Shown: piece after piece, positions 8,058 through 16,804 of the stretch
Layout: each line of letters opens with the position of its first letter
How positions within the stretch are numbered: position 1 is the first letter of the stretch
Assembly (NCBI GenBank): GCA_002381695.1
Contig: DFXM01000001.1
Span: 1 to 64,000 of the forward strand
Length of the DNA stretch: 64,000 nt
Reading direction: 5' to 3'
Source of the DNA: Clostridium sp. UBA4108
Lineage (GTDB): Bacteria; Bacillota; Clostridia; Clostridiales; Clostridiaceae
Translations under genes and position numbers: made by a program
The notes under the pieces: model-generated
The model's input: only the letters and a program-made list of their open reading frames with translations
The model's database searches: none
Told to the model about the DNA's origin: nothing

Positions 8058-10436
8058 ATGAAATTTCCAGTTAAATGGTTAAAAGATTATGTAGATATAA
8101 ATGTTTCACCCAAAGAGTTAGCAGATGCACTAACTCTTTCAGGATCTAAGGTAGAAGAGTTAATAGTTAAAGGTGATGAAATTACTAATGTAGTCACAGG
8201 GAAGATAATAAAGATAGAACCTCATCCAGATGCAGAAAAGTTAGTTATATGTCAAGTTGATATAAATGCTGAGGATCTTATTCAGATTGTAACAGCTGCT
8301 ACAAATATGAAGGAACAAGATATAATTCCAGTAGCTCTTCATGGATCAACTCTTCACGGAGGATTAAAAATCAAAAAAGGAAAATTAAGAGGTGCAGTGT
8401 CTAATGGTATGTTCTGCTCAGAAGAAGAATTAGGAATTGCCGGAGATGAGCCAGTACATGGATTAATGATCCTTTCACCAGACACGCCTATTGGTGTAGA
8501 TATAAAAAGAGTTGTAGATATGGAAAGCGCTATAATAGATTTTGAAATCACTTCTAATAGAGCTGATTGTTTTAGCATTATAGGAATGTCAAGAGAGATT
8601 GCTGCAACCTTAGGAACAACATATAGAATGCCTAGGGTAGAATATAGAACTACTTGCAGCGAAAATATAGAAAATAGTTATAAAGTAAAAATTAAAGATG
8701 AACTTTGTAGAAGATATTTAGTTAAAGGAATAAAGAACATTAAAATAGCTCCATCACCACAATGGATGCAAGATAGATTATTAGAAGCAGATGTAAGGCC
8801 TATAAACAATATAGTAGATATAACTAATTTTGTAATGTTAGAGACAGGTCAGCCAATGCATGCTTTTGATGCTAGAGATATTAAATCAAATACTATAGTA
8901 GTTGAAAGAGCTTTGGACGGAGAAAAGTTTACTACTTTAGATGAAGTAGAGAGAAGTCTTGATAGTTCTATGTTATGTATTAAAGATGGAGAAACTACCA
9001 TAGGACTTGCTGGGGTAATGGGTGGATTGAATTCTGAGGTTAAAGATGATACTTCTATGATAATATTAGAGGTAGCTAATTTTAATGGAGTAAATATTAG
9101 AAACACTTCTAAAAAGTTAGGTCTTAGAACTGAAGCTTCAGGAAAATTTGAGAAGGATTTAGATCCTAATCTAGTAGATTTAGCTATGGCGAGGACTTGT
9201 GCCTTGATAGAAGAACTAGATTGTGGGGAAATTATGGCAGGAGTTATAGATGTTTATGAAGAGCCAAGAATATCTCATACCCTTGAAGTAGATAGCAAAT
9301 GGATAAATAGATTTTTAGGTAGTAATATATCTAAAGAAGATATGAAAAAATACTTAGATAATCTTGATTTAAAAACAATTATTAATGGAGAGAACTTAAT
9401 AATAGAGTGTCCTACTTTTAGAAGTGATTTAAATATAAAAGAAGATATTGCAGAAGAAGTGGCAAGAATACATGGATATAATAATTTTATATCTACCATA
9501 CCAAATTGTGATGCAGTTAAAGTTGGTAAATCAGAGAAGCAAAAACTTGAAGATGTGGTTATAAGAGCTTTAATAGGCAGTGGAATAAATCAATCCATAA
9601 GTTATTCATTTGTAAGTAATAAGATTTTTGATAAACTATTAATTCCACAGGATAGCAGTTTAAGAAATGTTATAGAGATAAAAAATCCTCTTGGAGAAGA
9701 CTATAAGGTTATGAGAACTACAACTTTAGCGTCTATGATGGAGTGTTTAGGTAGAAATTATGCTAAAAGTAATGAAGTTGCTATGTTATTTGAAATGGGA
9801 AGAGTATATATAAAAAATGAAGATGATACAAAACTTCCAGAAGAAAGAAATATCTTAACTATTGGAATGTATGGTGCAGGAGATTATCTAGAACTTAAAG
9901 GTGTTGTAGAAAATGTATTAGAAAATCTAGGAATTCAAGGGGCATCTTTTAAAAGAGAGAGTGAAAATTCAAGTTTCCATCCTGGAAAAACAGCATCTTT
10001 ATATTTAAGAAATCAATATGCAGGTGTACTAGGAGAAATTCATCCAGATGTAGCAGAAAATTACGGAATTGATGTAAGATGTTTCATTGCTGAACTTAAT
10101 TTAGATTTTTTAATGGAATGTGCTAAGGTTGATAGAAGATATAAGCATCTTCCTAAATTTCCTGCAGTAACTAGAGATATTGCCATAATTGTCGATGATA
10201 GTATACTTGTACAGGAAATAGAAGATACTATTAAGAAGCAAGGTGCAGGTATATTAGAAAGTGTTAAATTGTTTGATATATATAACGGATCACAAATACC
10301 AGAAGGTAAGAAAAGTGTAGCTTATTCAATTGTGTATAGACATTTAGATAAAACTTTGACAGATAATGAGGTTAGTAAGGTACATGATAAAATTTTAAGA
10401 AGCTTAGAACATAAGTTAGGTGCAGAATTAAGATAA
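8058..10436 (+). CDS. pheT: Phenylalanyl-tRNA synthetase beta subunit
   Basis: A 792-residue PheT of usual length. Domains in order are an N-terminal segment, an EMAP/tRNA-binding (OB) domain at about 40-150 (GKIIKIEPHPDAEKLVICQVD), a B3/B4 editing domain at about 210-385 with PINNIVDITNFVMLETGQPMHAFD, a B5 domain, a core domain, and a C-terminal ferredoxin-fold anticodon-binding domain (about 700-792; HLPKFPAVTRDIAII). It forms the alpha2-beta2 synthetase with PheS. AAGGAGG precedes the ATG. Expression is controlled by the T-box upstream of pheS. Confidence 0.98.
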   Translation: MKFPVKWLKDYVDINVSPKELADALTLSGSKVEELIVKGDEITNVVTGKIIKIEPHPDAEKLVICQVDINAEDLIQIVTAATNMKEQDIIPVALHGSTLHGGLKIKKGKLRGAVSNGMFCSEEELGIAGDEPVHGLMILSPDTPIGVDIKRVVDMESAIIDFEITSNRADCFSIIGMSREIAATLGTTYRMPRVEYRTTCSENIENSYKVKIKDELCRRYLVKGIKNIKIAPSPQWMQDRLLEADVRPINNIVDITNFVMLETGQPMHAFDARDIKSNTIVVERALDGEKFTTLDEVERSLDSSMLCIKDGETTIGLAGVMGGLNSEVKDDTSMIILEVANFNGVNIRNTSKKLGLRTEASGKFEKDLDPNLVDLAMARTCALIEELDCGEIMAGVIDVYEEPRISHTLEVDSKWINRFLGSNISKEDMKKYLDNLDLKTIINGENLIIECPTFRSDLNIKEDIAEEVARIHGYNNFISTIPNCDAVKVGKSEKQKLEDVVIRALIGSGINQSISYSFVSNKIFDKLLIPQDSSLRNVIEIKNPLGEDYKVMRTTTLASMMECLGRNYAKSNEVAMLFEMGRVYIKNEDDTKLPEERNILTIGMYGAGDYLELKGVVENVLENLGIQGASFKRESENSSFHPGKTASLYLRNQYAGVLGEIHPDVAENYGIDVRCFIAELNLDFLMECAKVDRRYKHLPKFPAVTRDIAIIVDDSILVQEIEDTIKKQGAGILESVKLFDIYNGSQIPEGKKSVAYSIVYRHLDKTLTDNEVSKVHDKILRSLEHKLGAELR

Positions 10437-10456
10437 AAAAATAATACTACTAAAGT

Positions 10457-10497
10457 ACCTCTAAGGCTAATCCATAAAAAGGAGATGTCTTAGAGGT
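10457..10497 (+). other. Long-loop inverted repeat after pheT
   Basis: ACCTCTAAG and CTTAGAGGT form a 9-bp stem, extendable by G-U pairs, around a 23-base loop. No T-tract follows, so it is not a classical terminator. A weaker inverted repeat (TTACAT / ATGTAA) lies at 10499-10520. Confidence 0.5.
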
Positions 10498-10534
10498 GTT
10501 TACATAGATTTTCCATGTAATTCACAATAAGGTG

Positions 10535-10563
10535 TTCAACAAAGATAGATTTTATGCTAAAAT
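10535..10563 (+). promoter_or_regulatory. Promoter of zapA (extended -10)
   Basis: TTCAAC (10535-10540), a 17-base spacer and TAAAAT (10558-10563), with TG at 10555-10556 giving an extended -10. It lies 33 bases before the zapA start. Confidence 0.6.
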
Positions 10564-10595
10564 ATAGATAAGTTTATATTTAAGAGGGTGTTTGT

Positions 10596-11297
10596 GTGAA
10601 CATTGTAACGGTTAAGATAAATGGGATGGAGTATAATATTCGTGGAGAAGAGAATGATGCATACCTTCATATGGTAGCTAGTTTTGTAGATAAAAAAATA
10701 AGTGATTTATTAGAAAGTAATTCTAGAATAGGCAGAGCAGATGCAACTATTCTTGCAGCATTAAATTTAGGAGATGAGGTATTTAAAAAGAAGGAGCTTT
10801 ATGAAAGAGCTGATGAAAACTTAAAACAGACTTTAAAAGATCAAAGGGATTTAATGTCGCAGATAGGAACTATGAAAAATACAATAGAAGAGCTAATGAA
10901 AGAGAATGAAGAATTAAAGGCAAAACTAGTTAATGTGGAAAGTAAAGAAATAGTTGAAAAGGTAAAAGAGGATTTAGGAGATTCAAGAGAGCAAATTAAA
11001 ATCATGGATGAAATGATTAGAGAACTAAAAGATCAGGTTAAGGAATCAAGAATAGCTATAGATAATTATGAAGAATGTGAAGCAGCATTAAAAAGAAAAG
11101 TTCAAGTTTTAAAAGAAGAAAAAATTAAACAAGTATCTCTAAACAAAAAATTATTATCTAACAATAATGACTGGAGATATAAGGACATAGAAAAGGCTAG
11201 AAAAATTGAGAACCTTACCAAAGAGCTAGAAAAGAAAAATTGTGAATTAATGAGAGTTAATAGTAAAAATAATGTCTTAAAGAAAGTTAAGCTATAG
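10596..11297 (+). CDS. zapA: ZapA-type cell-division protein with long coiled coil
   Basis: A 233-residue protein. Residues 1-65 form the ZapA domain (VTVKINGMEYNIRGEENDAYLHM, then DATILAALNLGDEVF), which in ZapA proteins binds FtsZ and stabilises the Z-ring. The remaining 165 residues are an almost uninterrupted Lys/Glu-rich coiled coil, much longer than the roughly 85-100 residues of Bacillus ZapA. The long form seems common in Clostridium, but its role is unknown. GTG at 10596 is the start, preceded by AGAGGG. In Bacillus zapA also lies between pheT and mutS2. The stop codon lies inside the terminator stem at 11295-11329. Confidence 0.87.
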   Translation: MNIVTVKINGMEYNIRGEENDAYLHMVASFVDKKISDLLESNSRIGRADATILAALNLGDEVFKKKELYERADENLKQTLKDQRDLMSQIGTMKNTIEELMKENEELKAKLVNVESKEIVEKVKEDLGDSREQIKIMDEMIRELKDQVKESRIAIDNYEECEAALKRKVQVLKEEKIKQVSLNKKLLSNNNDWRYKDIEKARKIENLTKELEKKNCELMRVNSKNNVLKKVKL

Positions 11298-11329
11298 TAA
11301 TATATGAACGTATATTACTATATTTTTTT
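11295..11329 (+). terminator. Terminator overlapping the zapA stop codon
   Basis: TAGTAATATA (11295-11304) and TATATTACTA (11311-11320) form a 10-bp A+T-rich stem with a six-base loop, followed by TATTTTTTT. The first three bases are the zapA stop codon. Confidence 0.75.
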
Positions 11330-11378
11330 ATAATAAAACTGTATAATTAATTCTAGAGTAATAGGAGATGATGAAGTA

Positions 11379-13745
11379 ATGGATAAAATAGAATTATTAG
11401 CACCAGGCGGTAGTAAGGAAAGTGTTTATGCTGCAGTACAAGCGGGGTGTGATGCAATATACATGGGAGGAAGTAAATTTTCAGCAAGGGCCTATGCAAG
11501 CAATTTTTCGGAAGAAGAGTTAGAAACTATAGTGAATTATTGTCATTTATATAATGTGAAGGTCTATATTGCCTGCAATACATTAATTAAAGAAGAGGAG
11601 TTAGAGGAAGCAATAGAATATTGCGAATTTCTCTATACCATAGGAGTAGATGCTATCATAATTCAAGATATGGGACTATCTGCATATGTAAAGAAAATGC
11701 TTCCTGATTTTGAACTCCATGCATCAACTCAAATGACTATACATAATGGAGAAGGAGCATTATTCTTGAGAGATTTAGGATTTAAAAGAATTGTTCTTTC
11801 TAGGGAAATGAATTTAAAAGAAATTAAATATATATCTACAGATTTAGGTGTAGAAACTGAAATGTTTGTTCATGGTGCACTTTGTATAAGTTATTCGGGA
11901 CAATGTCTTATGAGTAGTATTATAGGAGGAAGAAGTGGAAATCGAGGTAGATGTGCTCAGCCATGTAGACTTCCTTACAAGCTAATTAGTAAAAATACTA
12001 AAGAGAGTAAAGAAGGATATTTATTAAGTCCTAAGGATATGTGTACTATAGGAGATGTAAAGGAACTAATAGATAGCAATACGTCTTCCTTAAAGATTGA
12101 AGGAAGGATGAAAAAGCCAGAATATGTTAGTGGAGTAGTTGGAAGTTATAGAGAAGCTATTGATAGTGTATATGAAGGGAAAGTATTTAAAGAAAATGAA
12201 AAGAGGGAAATACTTCACCAATTATTTAACAGAGAAGGCTTCTCTAAGGCATATCTCTATAAAAATGAAGGTAAAGATATGATGGCTTATAATTTTCCTA
12301 AAAATACAGGAGTATTGTTAGGAAAGGTAAACAAGGATTTTACTATAAAGTTATTAAAAAATATAAGAATTCAAGATGGAGTAAGAACTCACAAGGACGG
12401 ATTTATAGTTACATCCATCTTAAAAGGGAATGAAAAAGTTGAGAGTGGGAATAGTGGAGAAGTGATTAAGCTTCTTCCAACTAATAAATATAAGCCTGGA
12501 GATTATATTTATGTAATGTCCGACAATACACTATTAGATAAATTAAAAGAAGGATATAAGAATATATACGGCAAAAAAATACCTCTAGATATTAAAGTGA
12601 AGTTTGCTGTTGGAAACAAGCTTTATATATCTACTAATTATGAGGGAAAGCTCTTTCAAGCCTATGGAGAAGTAGTTGAAATTTCAACTAATAGGCCCTT
12701 GGAAAAAGAAAATTTAATAAAGAATTTAAGCAAGTTAGGTGACACTCCATTCATTTTAAATAAAATAAAGTTTATAGAATTCGAAGAAGGATTTATTAGA
12801 GTATCATCAATAAATATATTAAGAAGAGAGCTTATAGATAATATAATAAGTCATATCAATAATAAACATAAAAAAATAGTAAAAAATGAAATTAGAGAAC
12901 ATATGAAATTAGCAGCAAGAGATACTAATTTCAATGAGGAATTACTTGTATGCGTAAATAATAATAGCCAATTGAAAGGTATTTTAAGCTTTATAAGTGA
13001 GAGAAATATAGATAATATAGCTATTGCAGTAGACTTGTTTACTAAAAACTGTGATATTAAGATTAAAGATATTAAGTACAATAAGCTTTATGTAAAAGTT
13101 CCCAATATTATTAAAGGTGAATTTTCCAAGATATGTGATATTATAGAAGAAAACCTTGTAAGTATACAAGGCATAGTTACTGCAAATTTAGGAATTGTAA
13201 ATAAGTTTAAAGAAAGAACTAAAATTTTAGGTGACTATAAGCTAAATATTTTTAATCATGAAAGTTATAATTTCTATAGTAATTTCATGGATATTTCTGC
13301 CTTAAGCGTAGAACTAAACAATAGGGAATTGTATGAATTAGGTAAAAAGGCTTATAATAGTACTCAGGTTATGATATATGGTAAGTATGAACTTATGGTA
13401 AGTGAATATTGCGTTATTGGAAGTACCTTTGGAGGCCAGAGCTCAAATACAATCTGCAATGGTATTTGTACTACAGATAACTTTATTTTAAAGGATAGAA
13501 TGAATGAGGAGTTTATAGTAATTACAGATAAGTTTTGTAGAAGCCATATATATAATAATGTTCCTGTAAATTTAATGCCACATATGAAGGATTTAAAAAA
13601 CAAAGGAATAAAGAATTATAGAATGGATTTTATAGATGAAAGCTATGAAGAGGTAAAAGAAATTTTACAAGCTTTCATTAATAATGAGCCATTGAATAAT
13701 TCTAAAGTTTATACCAAGGGTCATTATAAAAGAGGAGTAGAATAG
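11379..13745 (+). CDS. U32-family protein with DUF3656 domain (RlhA/YdcP-like)
   Basis: A 788-residue protein. The N-terminal U32 domain (about 1-300) has ELLAPGGSKESVYAAVQAGC, the family motif EMFVHGALCISYSGQCLMSS, and GRSGNRGRCAQPCRLPY. The Cys residues fit the iron-sulfur ligands proposed for U32 enzymes. A DUF3656-type region follows (about 370-500), and the C-terminus resembles a second, degenerate TIM-barrel-like U32 part. Although named peptidases, related proteins act in RNA modification: E. coli RlhA is needed for 5-hydroxycytidine in 23S rRNA. An rRNA-hydroxylation role is therefore inferred, not shown. mutS2 follows after 16 bases. Confidence 0.85.
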   Translation: MDKIELLAPGGSKESVYAAVQAGCDAIYMGGSKFSARAYASNFSEEELETIVNYCHLYNVKVYIACNTLIKEEELEEAIEYCEFLYTIGVDAIIIQDMGLSAYVKKMLPDFELHASTQMTIHNGEGALFLRDLGFKRIVLSREMNLKEIKYISTDLGVETEMFVHGALCISYSGQCLMSSIIGGRSGNRGRCAQPCRLPYKLISKNTKESKEGYLLSPKDMCTIGDVKELIDSNTSSLKIEGRMKKPEYVSGVVGSYREAIDSVYEGKVFKENEKREILHQLFNREGFSKAYLYKNEGKDMMAYNFPKNTGVLLGKVNKDFTIKLLKNIRIQDGVRTHKDGFIVTSILKGNEKVESGNSGEVIKLLPTNKYKPGDYIYVMSDNTLLDKLKEGYKNIYGKKIPLDIKVKFAVGNKLYISTNYEGKLFQAYGEVVEISTNRPLEKENLIKNLSKLGDTPFILNKIKFIEFEEGFIRVSSINILRRELIDNIISHINNKHKKIVKNEIREHMKLAARDTNFNEELLVCVNNNSQLKGILSFISERNIDNIAIAVDLFTKNCDIKIKDIKYNKLYVKVPNIIKGEFSKICDIIEENLVSIQGIVTANLGIVNKFKERTKILGDYKLNIFNHESYNFYSNFMDISALSVELNNRELYELGKKAYNSTQVMIYGKYELMVSEYCVIGSTFGGQSSNTICNGICTTDNFILKDRMNEEFIVITDKFCRSHIYNNVPVNLMPHMKDLKNKGIKNYRMDFIDESYEEVKEILQAFINNEPLNNSKVYTKGHYKRGVE

Positions 13746-13761
13746 AAAGCAGGTGAATAGT

Positions 13762-16128
13762 ATGAATGAAAAAACTCTTAAGGTGCTAGAATATCATAAA
13801 ATAAAGGATAGGTTAAAAAAATATACGGCTACAAAAGCTGGGAGAGATATAATTGATGAACTTACACCTTATACAAACATTTATGAAATTAAGGAACATT
13901 TAGATGAAACTAAAGAAGCCTTAGACCTACTTATGAGAAAGGGAGCGCCACCATTTGAGGGAATTTATGATGTAAGAGATGCACTTTTTAGAGCGGAAAA
14001 ACAGTCTATATTAGGTACTACAGAACTATTGAGAATAGGTAATATGCTTAAAAGTGGAAGGAATTTCAAGGAATATGTTAAGGTTGGGGAAGAAGATCAA
14101 GGATATAGGGTATTGAATGATATTATAGAAGGAATTGTACCTTTTAAATATATAGAGGATGAAATTTTTAATGCTATCATAGGTGAAGATGAAATATCTG
14201 ATAGAGCAAGTGATACTTTATATAATATTAGAAGAAGCTTAAAGGATAAGACATCTTCAATAAAAGACAGGGTAATGGCGCTAGTAAGATCCAATTCTAA
14301 ATATTTACAAGAAAATTTATATACTATAAGAGCTGATAGATATGTTATACCAGTTAAATCTGAATATAAAGAGCAGGTTAAAGGACTTATTCATGATCAA
14401 AGCTCATCAGGAGCAACTTTATTCATAGAGCCTATGAGTTTAGTAGATCTTAATAATGAAATAAAAGAGCTTATGATTAAGGAAAAGGCAGAAATAGAAA
14501 GAATCTTAAGAGAACTTACAAAGAAAATATCAAAGAATATTGATGTGATAAAAAATAATGGAGATATTATTTGGGAACTTGACTTTATATTTGCAAAGGC
14601 TAAATATGGTAATGAGTTTAACTGTACTTGTCCAGAGATAAATGATACGGGAATAATTGATCTTATAGAAGCTAGACATCCGCTTATAGATCCAAAAGTA
14701 GTAGTGCCAAGTAATATATACTTGGGGAGAGAATTCACGTCTTTAGTCATTACAGGACCTAATACAGGAGGTAAAACTGTAACTCTTAAAACTGTTGGAT
14801 TAATAGAGCTTATGGGTATGAGTGGACTACTAATTCCAGCTAGAGAGGGTTCTATTATAAGCTTTTTCCATAAATTATTTGCAGATATTGGAGATGAACA
14901 AAGTATAGAGCAAAGTCTATCTACATTTTCTTCACATATGACTAATATAGTAAATATCATAAATGAAGCTGATGAAAATACATTGGCATTATTTGATGAA
15001 CTTGGCTCAGGAACAGATCCTACAGAGGGAGCTGCCCTTGCTATGAGTATATTAGATAATCTAAAGAGCAGAGAAGTGAAAATTATGGCCACAACTCACT
15101 ATAGTGAATTAAAAGGATATGCACTTAAAACCATGGGAGTAGAGAATGGTTCTGTTGAGTTTAATGTGGAAACCTTAAGGCCAACTTATAAAGTACTTAT
15201 AGGTGTGCCAGGTAAATCAAATGCCTTTGAGATTTCAAGAAGATTAGGACTTCCAGAGTACATTATAGGTGACGCTAAGGAGAATATATCTACAGATTCA
15301 CTGAAATTTGAAGAGCTTATTCAAAGTCTTCAACAAAAGAGTATAAAGGCAGAAAATGATGCAAGAGAAGCAGAGAATTTAAAATTAGAAGCTAAAAAGC
15401 TAAAGGATAAATTTGAAGAAAAGTTATATAAACTAGAGAAAAGTAGAGAAAATGCACTTTATGAAGCTCAAAGAGAAGCTAAGACTTTAATAAAATCTGC
15501 TAAAGAGGAAGCAGATTCTATAGTTAAGAATATCAGAGATTTAGAAAGACAAGGGTATGATTCAGGTACTAGAAATAAAATAGAAGAACAGAGAAAAAAG
15601 ATAAAGGATTCATTAGATAATCTTCAAGATAAAATGATTAAGAAGGAAGAGTATACGGGAGAAGAATTAGTTAAAGTTAATGAGGGCGACGAGGTTTATC
15701 TTCCATCATTAAATCAAAATGTAATAATTCTTGCTAAACCTGATAATAAAGGTGAAGTGCAAGTGCAAGCAGGTATTATGAAAATATCTGTAAAACTTAA
15801 AGATTTAAGAGTTAAGAAAGTTAGCGAAGAAGATAAGAAAAGAGCCAAAATCCAAAAAAGAGAAGCAAAGCTTAATTTAAAGGCTGTAGCTACTTCAGTA
15901 GATTTAAGAGGTATGGATTCTCAGGAAGCACTTTATACTACTGATAAATATTTAGATGAGGCTTATTTGGCAGGATTAAATGAAGTGACTATTATCCATG
16001 GTAAAGGGACAGGAGTACTAAAAAATTCTATTACAGACTTACTGAAGCATCATTCTCATGTAAAAGGCTTTAGATTAGGAAATTATGGAGAAGGTGGTAC
16101 AGGAGTTACCGTAGCTCAACTTAAATAG
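13762..16128 (+). CDS. mutS2: MutS2, ribosome-associated/recombination ATPase with Smr nuclease domain
   Basis: A 788-residue MutS2. The core and lever region comes first (about 1-300). The ABC-type ATPase follows with Walker A TGPNTGGKTVTLKT (about 331-344), the ALFDELGSGTDP Walker B and signature, and the THYSEL switch. A long coiled coil covers about 515-630, and the C-terminal Smr domain has VDLRGMDSQEAL and VTIIHGKGTGVLK (HGxG). MutS2 was described as an anti-recombination factor and, in Bacillus, as RqcU, which splits collided ribosomes. A GTG at 13753 belongs to the ribosome site AGGTG, so ATG 13762 is preferred. It is probably cotranscribed with the U32 gene. Confidence 0.96.
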   Translation: MNEKTLKVLEYHKIKDRLKKYTATKAGRDIIDELTPYTNIYEIKEHLDETKEALDLLMRKGAPPFEGIYDVRDALFRAEKQSILGTTELLRIGNMLKSGRNFKEYVKVGEEDQGYRVLNDIIEGIVPFKYIEDEIFNAIIGEDEISDRASDTLYNIRRSLKDKTSSIKDRVMALVRSNSKYLQENLYTIRADRYVIPVKSEYKEQVKGLIHDQSSSGATLFIEPMSLVDLNNEIKELMIKEKAEIERILRELTKKISKNIDVIKNNGDIIWELDFIFAKAKYGNEFNCTCPEINDTGIIDLIEARHPLIDPKVVVPSNIYLGREFTSLVITGPNTGGKTVTLKTVGLIELMGMSGLLIPAREGSIISFFHKLFADIGDEQSIEQSLSTFSSHMTNIVNIINEADENTLALFDELGSGTDPTEGAALAMSILDNLKSREVKIMATTHYSELKGYALKTMGVENGSVEFNVETLRPTYKVLIGVPGKSNAFEISRRLGLPEYIIGDAKENISTDSLKFEELIQSLQQKSIKAENDAREAENLKLEAKKLKDKFEEKLYKLEKSRENALYEAQREAKTLIKSAKEEADSIVKNIRDLERQGYDSGTRNKIEEQRKKIKDSLDNLQDKMIKKEEYTGEELVKVNEGDEVYLPSLNQNVIILAKPDNKGEVQVQAGIMKISVKLKDLRVKKVSEEDKKRAKIQKREAKLNLKAVATSVDLRGMDSQEALYTTDKYLDEAYLAGLNEVTIIHGKGTGVLKNSITDLLKHHSHVKGFRLGNYGEGGTGVTVAQLK

Positions 16129-16206
16129 TGTACTACCAGTATAAAGAATTGCTGAAGTTTAAATTTATGATTATTAAAAAGCAATATAAATAAAAGGGGT
16201 GGTTAG

Positions 16207-16689
16207 GTGATATTAGTAAGTGGATGCCTTTGTGGTATAAACTGTAAATATAATGGAGGAAATAATTTAAATGAAAAAGTTTTAGAACTTCTAAAACAAG
16301 GAAAGGCTATTCCAGTATGTCCAGAACAACTTGGAGGTCAAGCAACTCCTAGAGTTGCACATGAGATAATTAAAGGGGATGGAGCTAAAGTTCTAGATGG
16401 GAGCTGTAGAGTTCAAGGAACAGATCCAGAAGATGATGTAACAGAAGAGTTTATAAAAGGAGCCTATGAGACCTTAAATGTAGCCAAAACCGTAGGAGCA
16501 AATAGCGCTATTTTAAAAGCTAGAAGCCCTTCCTGTGGTAGAGGGATGATTTATGATGGAACTTTTTCAGGAAAGAAAATACAAGGAAATGGAGTAACTA
16601 CTGAGTTACTTTTAAGAAATGGGATAAAGGTCTATACAGAAGAAGAGATAGATATATTTCTAGAAGATAGTGGATTAATTGAGCAGTAG
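16207..16689 (+). CDS. DUF523 protein (TudS-like Fe-S protein)
   Basis: A 160-residue DUF523 protein. The N-terminus SGCLCGINCKYNGGNN, the PVCPEQLGG segment and the KARSPSCGRGMIYDG segment carry the conserved family cysteines. A characterised DUF523 relative, TudS, binds a [4Fe-4S] cluster with three such cysteines and removes sulfur from thiouracil. A desulfidase-like function is therefore an inference. The GTG start at 16207 follows AAAAGGGGTGG. It sits alone between mutS2 and the FMN enzyme gene, without a visible terminator after mutS2. Confidence 0.85.
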   Translation: MILVSGCLCGINCKYNGGNNLNEKVLELLKQGKAIPVCPEQLGGQATPRVAHEIIKGDGAKVLDGSCRVQGTDPEDDVTEEFIKGAYETLNVAKTVGANSAILKARSPSCGRGMIYDGTFSGKKIQGNGVTTELLLRNGIKVYTEEEIDIFLEDSGLIEQ

Positions 16690-16804
16690 AAAGCTTATAA
16701 GTATTTTATAATAAGTTGAATATAAAATAAATTTGCAGATAAGGTTACTGGTATAAAGAGAAGTAAACTTTTATAGTAGAGTATGCAAATCTGGGGGGAA
16801 AATA

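Noticed and set aside
14397..15092. 231-codon open frame on the minus strand inside mutS2
   Set aside because: It lies wholly antisense to the ATPase region of mutS2, has no ribosome site and shows no recognisable domain. Long antisense frames are common opposite A+T-rich conserved genes.
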